Source: Magnetospirillum sp. UT-4
GTDB taxonomy: Bacteria > Pseudomonadota > Alphaproteobacteria > Rhodospirillales > Magnetospirillaceae
Reading direction: 5' to 3'
Assembly: GCF_902729435.1 (NCBI RefSeq)
Contig: NZ_CACVCG010000037.1
Span: forward strand, 1 to 64,000
DNA: 64,000 nucleotides
In this document: positions 59,580 through 64,000 of the stretch, in pieces
Layout of the letters: each line of letters opens with the position of its first letter
Position numbering within the stretch: position 1 is the stretch's first letter
The notes under the pieces: generated by a model
Database searches by the model: none
The model's input: the letters and a program-made list of their open reading frames with translations, nothing else
Told to the model about the DNA's origin: nothing
Made by a program: the position numbers and the translations under genes

Positions 59580-59645
59580 CCGGGCACCGCCACGGAGGTT
59601 GACCGGACGCGGTCACCTCCCTATGGTGTGCCCCCTTCAGGACGT

Positions 59646-59721
59646 GAGCCCGTAGCTCAGTCGGTAGAGCACGTGACTTTTAATCATGGGGTCTCGGGTT
59701 CGAATCCCGACGGGCTCACCA
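59646..59721 (+). tRNA. tRNA-Lys (anticodon TTT)
   Basis: The 76-nt cloverleaf has acceptor arms GAGCCCG (59646-59652) and CGGGCTC (59711-59717), discriminator A and an encoded CCA (59719-59721). The anticodon arm is CGTGA-CTTTTAA-TCATG with TTT at 59679-59681. The T arm is TCGGG-TTCGAAT-CCCGA. Confidence 0.97.
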
Positions 59722-59729
59722 AGATTTCC

Positions 59730-59762
59730 AAGGGCTCGGCGCCGGCGCCGGGCCCTTTCTTC
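59730..59762 (+). terminator. Terminator after tRNA-Lys
   Basis: A long self-complementary stretch, 59730-59757, gives arms of up to 14 bp (AAGGGCTCGGCGCC with GGCGCCGGGCCCTT, one G-T pair) with the tip as loop. TCTT follows. Confidence 0.75.
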
Positions 59763-59831
59763 CGTCTAACCCGTCCTTAACCGTGACCGTGGTATGACGG
59801 TGGCGTGGACCCGCGTTGAAGGAGGTCGGTC

Positions 59832-60044
59832 ATGTATGCCCCGGTTCCCCGCCATCGAGTGCCCGCCGTGGCTGCTTGGCTGGCCGCGGAAGGGCATACC
59901 CTGCTGACCGCTCCGCCCTCCCTGGTGCTGGCCGCGCTTGACGGCCAGGAGCACTACGCCGACGCCGCCGACGTGGGGGACGGGGGCGAAGCCGGTTCGG
60001 GTTGCGACCGGGCCGCTGCCGCCCACATGGCGCTGCTGATCTGA
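59832..60044 (+). CDS. Small hypothetical protein (70 residues)
   Basis: The frame has a near-perfect ribosome site, AAGGAGGT (59819-59826), 5 nt before the ATG. It begins MYAPVPRHRVPAVAAWLAAE and has no membrane span or known domain. Its 3' half (from 59954) is antisense to the HNH gene. The strong site argues for real translation. Confidence 0.55.
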   Translation: MYAPVPRHRVPAVAAWLAAEGHTLLTAPPSLVLAALDGQEHYADAADVGDGGEAGSGCDRAAAAHMALLI

Positions 60045-60382
60045 GCCCCGCCTTTCAGCACGGCCAGCCTGTCCAGCTCGGCCGCGGTCGGCAGGCGATC
60101 CGCCTTGGCGGCATTGCAGGCGCGGCAGGTGGCGACGCAATTGCCGTGGTCATCGCCGCCACCTTTCGATAACGGCATGACATGGTCGATGGTGGCAGCA
60201 TCCGCGCGCTTGCGATGGCGCAGGCGCTGTCCGGCCGGTGAAGGCATCGGACGGTCGCATTGGAAGCACCGGCCGCCCTGTTCCTGCCACAAGCGTTGGC
60301 ATCGGCCGCGGCGCCATTCCGCCGGTTGACAAGCGGCGTCGGTGTCAGCACTGTCAACTCGCGTGTTGACGGGGAGGGCCAT
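59954..60382 (-). CDS. HNH endonuclease
   Basis: The 142-residue protein has an HNH nuclease domain with a zinc-binding CFQCDRPMP pair, catalytic IDHVMPLSKGGGDDHGNCV and CRACNAAKADR. The start is unclear. ATG 60382 shares the tetramer CATG with the start of the + strand gene at 60381, leaving no room for separate leaders. Downstream non-ATG starts, such as a TTG codon before WQEQGG, are possible. It may be a defence or mobile-element nuclease. No phage genes are near. Its end overlaps the 70-residue ORF. Confidence 0.75.
   Translation of the reverse strand: MALPVNTRVDSADTDAACQPAEWRRGRCQRLWQEQGGRCFQCDRPMPSPAGQRLRHRKRADAATIDHVMPLSKGGGDDHGNCVATCRACNAAKADRLPTAAELDRLAVLKGGAQISSAMWAAAARSQPEPASPPSPTSAASA
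60353..60370. promoter_or_regulatory. Palindrome GTCAAC-N6-GTTGAC
   Basis: Perfect 6-bp arms (60353-60358 and 60365-60370) lie just upstream of the ribosome site of the HTH protein. A TTGACA at 60326-60331 could be its -35 element. It is a plausible operator for autoregulation by the downstream protein. Confidence 0.45.
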
Positions 60383-61328
60383 GGATCTCGTTGACCTGAT
60401 GGTATCGGGGGTCGATCCCCGCGAACAGGCGCTCGACCACCTCGAACGCATCATTACCCTGTACCAGTCCCCGGACGATGCCGTCCAGGACGAAGCAATG
60501 GCACGCGCCATCACGTTCTGCGGAAAGGAGTTCGGCGGCTACAAGGCCGGGCTCCTGATGCTGGCCCGCCGCCGCGAGGAAACGTCGGACGAGCAACTGG
60601 ATGCCCTGCTCGACGCCATGCGCCTGCGCGAGGAGGCCGATGACCCGGGGTCGCTGATCCGCTTGGCCCGCGACGCGCGCTCCGCCAAGGGCAGGGCCGA
60701 TGCCGGCCGGGCGGCGGTAATCGCCCGCTATGGCAGCCTGGAGGCCGCCCGCGGCCCGACGCCGGTGGAGATGCCGTTCGTCGAGGCGACGCGCCATCTG
60801 GTCGTCGCGGATGGTGACGGGCCGGGCGATGCCTGGGCGCCGCTGGCCGGATGGTCCTTGCCCTGGCACGACATTCCGCCCGAATTGCGCCACGCGGTCG
60901 CCTCGGCCTGCCCGTTGCCGACGACGGTGCTGGACGCCAGGGCCGAAGCGGTGGTGTGGATGCAACGGCGGGAGGAACTGTCCCTGCTGGGCGACGGTCG
61001 CGGCAACGCCGCGCTGCCGACCGCCTGCGCCGCCCGTCATCGCCTGGTCGAGGCGCTGTGGAGCCGCGAGCTCCCCGCAGCCAGTGCCGCCGATTTCGAG
61101 GCGCGCCTGGTCTATTGGGCCGACCTGGGCGACGATGACGGGACCGGCTATGGCGTTCTCCTCGGCGACCTGCGCCGGCTGAATGCGGCCGGCGGCTTCA
61201 CCGGCGGCGGCGAGCGGACCAAGGACAAGTGCCGACGCCTCAAGGCCGAGCATCCGGAATGGTCACTGGGCCGCATCGGCAAGGAACTGGGCATTTCACG
61301 CCAAGCCGTTCACAAGCACCTGAAATAA
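60381..61328 (+). CDS. Hypothetical protein with C-terminal helix-turn-helix
   Basis: The 315-residue protein is not one I recognise. Its last ~30 residues, EHPEWSLGRIGKELGISRQA then VHKHLK, form a clear helix-turn-helix. The rest is helical and rich in Ala, Arg and Asp, with no catalytic motif. GGGGAGGG gives a strong ribosome site. It is divergent from the HNH gene, with start codons overlapping. A DNA-binding regulator linked to that nuclease is possible but unproven. Confidence 0.75.
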   Translation: MDLVDLMVSGVDPREQALDHLERIITLYQSPDDAVQDEAMARAITFCGKEFGGYKAGLLMLARRREETSDEQLDALLDAMRLREEADDPGSLIRLARDARSAKGRADAGRAAVIARYGSLEAARGPTPVEMPFVEATRHLVVADGDGPGDAWAPLAGWSLPWHDIPPELRHAVASACPLPTTVLDARAEAVVWMQRREELSLLGDGRGNAALPTACAARHRLVEALWSRELPAASAADFEARLVYWADLGDDDGTGYGVLLGDLRRLNAAGGFTGGGERTKDKCRRLKAEHPEWSLGRIGKELGISRQAVHKHLK

Positions 61329-61348
61329 CGGGGAAGGGGGTTATCCAA

Positions 61349-61936
61349 ATGAGACACATCGTCATTACGGCATTGGCCGGCGTGCTTGCCGCCGTGCCGG
61401 CACAGGCCCAGTTGATGGATCTTCTGACCGCGCCCAAGACACTGGTCGATCGCGCCATCGAGGCACGCTCCGCCGGCGACATCGCCAAGGACAACGAGAT
61501 CGTGGTGAAGGTCAACGCGGTGATGGGCAAGCTGGGCACCGTCAAGGCCTCGACTGAAATCTATGAGCAGCGGCTGCTGATCACCGGCATCTTCGACGAC
61601 AAATCCGTCTATGACCGCTTCGAGCGCGAGGTGCGGGCGGTGACCGGCGTGCGCAAGCTCTATTGGCACGTGGCCTATCTCGCGCCCGCCGATCCCAAGC
61701 GCAAGGGGCTGCTGGACTGGGCCGACGCCACGGTGATGGGCACCAAGGCGCAGGGCCGGCTGGTCGGCACCGCCGGAATCGCCGACGTCAATTTCCGGAC
61801 CACCGCCGACGCCTTCGGCACCGTGTACCTGCTGGGCCGCGCCCGCTCCCGCGAAGAGGCGGACAAGGCGCTGGCCCGGGCGCGGGACGGCAATGGCGTG
61901 CGCAAGGTCGTCACCTATGTCGACGTCAGGCCCTAG
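61349..61936 (+). CDS. Periplasmic BON-domain protein
   Basis: The 195-residue precursor has a signal peptide (residues 1-20, ending PAQAQ) and two BON domains (about residues 50-110 with LLITGIFDDKSVYDRFEREV and 125-193 with VYLLGRARSREEADKALA). BON domains bind phospholipid membranes; relatives such as OsmY and DolP support envelope integrity. AAGGGGG lies 8 nt ahead of the ATG. Confidence 0.88.
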   Translation: MRHIVITALAGVLAAVPAQAQLMDLLTAPKTLVDRAIEARSAGDIAKDNEIVVKVNAVMGKLGTVKASTEIYEQRLLITGIFDDKSVYDRFEREVRAVTGVRKLYWHVAYLAPADPKRKGLLDWADATVMGTKAQGRLVGTAGIADVNFRTTADAFGTVYLLGRARSREEADKALARARDGNGVRKVVTYVDVRP

Positions 61937-61939
61937 GAC

Positions 61940-62095
61940 GTGGGAAAGGCCCGGAAATACCTGATCTACCTGGCCTCGGCGGTGATCCTGGCGGCCTTCT
62001 CGCCGGTGCTGCCGTTTCGCTACCTGGCTGCCGCCGGGGTAATCCTGGTGGGCCTGCTGCTGATCGACCTGGTCCAATCCGGCCGCCGCCGATAG
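61940..62095 (+). CDS. 51-residue two-helix membrane protein
   Basis: A GTG-started frame directly after the BON gene encodes two hydrophobic segments, YLIYLASAVILAAFSPVLPF and LAAAGVILVGLLLIDLV, with a basic end (SGRRR). This is the pattern of a small inner-membrane hairpin. The ribosome site (AGGA) is too close, so expression probably depends on coupling. No family is recognised. Confidence 0.45.
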   Translation: MGKARKYLIYLASAVILAAFSPVLPFRYLAAAGVILVGLLLIDLVQSGRRR

Positions 62096-62173
62096 CGCCC
62101 TGCCCGGATTGGGGATTGGCGGCGAACGGGGCGTGCCCGACATGGGGAAAAACCATGCCGGGAGGCCTGCGCC

Positions 62174-62584
62174 ATGACCTATGAAGGCGGCTGTCTGTGC
62201 GGCGCCGTCCGCTATCGCATCGAGGGCGAGCCGTTATCCGCCGGTTACTGCCATTGTCGCATGTGCCAGCGCGCCGCCGGTGCTCCGGTGGTTGCCTGGG
62301 TCGCCTTCCCCCGCGCCGACTTCCGCTTCGTGCGCGGGCAACCCGACCGCTTCCGCGCCAGTGCGCGGGCGGTACGCCGCTTCTGTTCCCAGTGCGGGAC
62401 GGCGCTGACCTTCGAATATTCCGGCGACACCGGAACCGTCGACGTCACCATCGCCAGCCTGGATGATCCCGGCGCCGCCGAGCCCATGTATCAGATCTGG
62501 ACGTCGAGCCGGATTCCCTGGTTGCACCTGGAGGGCAGCGGTCCGGCCTATGAGGGCGACGCCCCCGGTACGCCGCGCAATTAG
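62174..62584 (+). CDS. GFA-family (CENP-V/formaldehyde-activating) zinc protein
   Basis: The 136-residue protein has the GFA zinc-binding pattern: CLCG (Cys7, Cys9), CHCRMC (Cys26, Cys28, Cys31) and FCSQCGTAL. The founding member accelerates glutathione addition to formaldehyde, but most relatives are uncharacterised and the fold alone does not prove that activity. The stop codon overlaps the argE stop on the other strand (62581-62584). Confidence 0.88.
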   Translation: MTYEGGCLCGAVRYRIEGEPLSAGYCHCRMCQRAAGAPVVAWVAFPRADFRFVRGQPDRFRASARAVRRFCSQCGTALTFEYSGDTGTVDVTIASLDDPGAAEPMYQIWTSSRIPWLHLEGSGPAYEGDAPGTPRN

Positions 62585-63753
62585 CGTTCGGTCATCACAT
62601 CCATCAGCCGGCGCAGGAACGCCTCGCCCTCGGCGACCTGCGCCAGGGTGACGAACTCGTCGGGCTTGTGCGCCTGCTGGATGCTGCCGGGGCCGCACAC
62701 CACCGCCGGGATGCCGGCGTGGTGGAACAGGCCGGCCTCGGTGGTGAAGCTCACCTTGGCGGTATCGTTGTTTCCCGACAGTTGGCGGGCCAGCACCGCC
62801 GCCTCGTCATCCTCGCCGGTCAGCAGGCCGGCGGTGGTGTTGTATTCGTCGAAGGTGATTCCGGCACCTTCGTCGACCGCCAGCATCTCGGGCACCAGAT
62901 CCTGGGCGAAGCCGCGCAACTCGGCCATCAGCACCTCGACGTCGTGATCCGGCAGGTTGCGGAACTCGAACTCGAAGCCGCATTCCGCCGGAACGATGTT
63001 GAGCGCCGTGCCGCCATGGACCAGGCCGGTATGGATGGTGGTGTAGGGGGGCTCGAAGCCGAGGTCGAAGGGTCCGTTCTCGCGGATGCGGCGCTGCATG
63101 GCGCGCAGGAACGAGATGATGTCGGCGGCGATTTCGACGGCGTTGACGCCGCGGTGGTTGAGGGCCGAGTGGCACTCCTTGCCGTGGACGGTGCAGCGAA
63201 CGTTTTTTTTACCCTTATGGCCGATGATCACCTTCATTTCGGTCGGTTCGCCGACGATGCACAGTTTCGGCCGCTCCGGCAGCCCGGCGATGTCGTGGAT
63301 CAGGCGGCGCACACCGACGCAGCCGACCTCCTCGTCGTAGGAGAACGCGAACTGGATGGGCAAGCCGAGCCTGCGGGCGGCAAATTCGGGGGCAAGGGCG
63401 AGGCAGATGGCGATGAAACTCTTCATGTCGGCCGTTCCCCGGCCGTACAGCCGGTCGTCGCGCAGCACCGCCCGGAAGGGGTCGTGCGTCCAGGCCTGGC
63501 CGTCCACCGGGACCACGTCGGTATGACCGGACAGCAGGATGCCAGGGCGCCCCTCGGGTCCGATGGAGGCGAACAGGTTGGCCTTTTCACGGGCATCGTC
63601 AAAGGTCAGGCGGATCCGCGCTCCGGCGCCTTCCAGCACCTCGGCGGCATGATTGATGAAGTCGAGATTGGACTTGTAGCTGGTGGTGTCGAACCCGACG
63701 GCGCGTTCGATGAGGGTGACGCAGGCGGGGGACGGGGAAAGATCGGAGGTCAC
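62581..63753 (-). CDS. argE: Acetylornithine deacetylase
   Basis: ArgE (390 residues) releases ornithine from N-acetylornithine in arginine synthesis. This M20 metallopeptidase shows GHTDVVPVDG, LYGRGTADMKSF, the catalytic FSYDEEVGCVG and the dimerisation-domain HGKECHSA. GTG 63753 fits the family start (SPACVTLIERAVGFDTTS); ATG codons at 63795 and 63798 are possible. An A8 run in the coding strand (63203-63210) spans the GKKN codons. Confidence 0.92.
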   Translation of the reverse strand: MTSDLSPSPACVTLIERAVGFDTTSYKSNLDFINHAAEVLEGAGARIRLTFDDAREKANLFASIGPEGRPGILLSGHTDVVPVDGQAWTHDPFRAVLRDDRLYGRGTADMKSFIAICLALAPEFAARRLGLPIQFAFSYDEEVGCVGVRRLIHDIAGLPERPKLCIVGEPTEMKVIIGHKGKKNVRCTVHGKECHSALNHRGVNAVEIAADIISFLRAMQRRIRENGPFDLGFEPPYTTIHTGLVHGGTALNIVPAECGFEFEFRNLPDHDVEVLMAELRGFAQDLVPEMLAVDEGAGITFDEYNTTAGLLTGEDDEAAVLARQLSGNNDTAKVSFTTEAGLFHHAGIPAVVCGPGSIQQAHKPDEFVTLAQVAEGEAFLRRLMDVMTER

Positions 63754-63931
63754 CGTGTCGCTCGTCGTTCGGGTCGTCGCTGGACAGCGCGGCATCATAC
63801 GGCGAAGTTGAGGCGATGGGCCAGAGCGGCGATGGAAGGGGGGCGGGCGTCGTCCTTCGTGGTAATGACATGTCTTTCTGGGGTAAGTGTAGGGTCCCCG
63901 CCCGAGGGACCGGGAGGATTGGACGAGGGGC

Positions 63932-64000
63932 ATGAGTGAAGCGGGTGCCGCGGTCGCCACCGCGGAGGCAGAGAAGGAACCGGGGTTCAGCCTGAACTCC
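63932..64000 (+). CDS. Start of a gene cut by the window edge
   Basis: ATG 63932 follows GAGGGG and opens a frame of 23 codons to the end of the window (starts MSEAGAAVATAEAEKEPG). Too little is present to name a family. It is divergent from argE. Confidence 0.6.
   Translation, partial: MSEAGAAVATAEAEKEPGFSLNS

Noticed and set aside
59646-61936. Prophage or integrative element after tRNA-Lys
   Set aside because: The HNH and HTH genes are suggestive, but no integrase, structural gene or repeat of the tRNA 3' end was found in the window.

Overview
The window is a high-GC, gene-dense chromosomal segment of an alphaproteobacterium. The gene content (an rpsB-to-lpxB envelope operon with LpxI instead of LpxH, hopanoid-type squalene genes hpnCDE, an ssb-gyrA-coaD block, a GyrA with Ala at the Ser83-equivalent position, TrmFO) fits Rhodospirillales, and Magnetospirillum-like bacteria in particular. 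The genus is an inference from gene order and style; no diagnostic marker such as a magnetosome gene is present. No rRNA, CRISPR array, intact insertion sequence or prophage was seen.

Layout. 1-435: non-coding, with nested inverted repeats. 436-1290: DUF815 ATPase. 1426-4775: yajC-secD-secF plus a Mth938-like gene, closed by a bidirectional terminator. 4826-6043: pal and sodB. 6145-8950: hpnC-hpnD-hpnE, translationally coupled. 9036-9869: a further squalene/phytoene-synthase-fold protein. 9870-13800: a four-gene Anbu proteasome-like operon (circularly permuted ATP-grasp, alpha-E, transglutaminase-like, Anbu). 13999-17160: putA. 17121-18044: Crp/Fnr regulator with a DUF2892 membrane protein. 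18129-24642: phytase-like lipoprotein, hybrid histidine kinase, ACT-domain regulator, PagL-like deacylase, cytochrome c, and a PA2779/PA2778 pair. 24645-26329: phosphoesterase and lipid kinase. 26482-30284: acyl-CoA synthetase, HD-GYP phosphodiesterase behind an FNR/FixK-type box, MepA. 30451-45217: rpsB-tsf-pyrH-frr-uppS-cdsA-dxr-rseP-bamA-ompH-lpxD-fabZ-lpxA-lpxI-lpxB-gloA. 45218-49927: trmFO, a SpoIIE-type phosphatase, a tandem DUF4170 protein, a thioredoxin-like ferredoxin, a pentapeptide-repeat protein, a parvulin, a 38-residue membrane peptide and rluE. 50105-54242: uvrA, a thioredoxin-like protein, ssb. 54318-55079: a second PA2778-like gene. 55336-59579: gyrA-coaD and two cyclophilins. 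59646-59721: tRNA-Lys. 59832-64000: a looser region with an HNH nuclease, an HTH protein, a BON protein, small ORFs, a GFA enzyme, argE and a truncated last gene.

How the genes work together. Most of the window serves envelope construction: Sec export, isoprenoid precursors (dxr), undecaprenyl carrier (uppS), phospholipid (cdsA), lipid A (lpxD/A/I/B), outer-membrane assembly (bamA, ompH), murein trimming (mepA), outer-membrane anchoring (pal) and hopanoid precursors (hpnCDE). The best candidate for an incompletely understood system is the Anbu operon. Its set of an ATP-grasp ligase, an alpha-helical partner, a transglutaminase-like hydrolase and a proteasome-like peptidase looks like a complete cycle for making, or attaching and then cleaving, a peptide. 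The PA2779/PA2778 module, with a diverged second copy, is the next most interesting.
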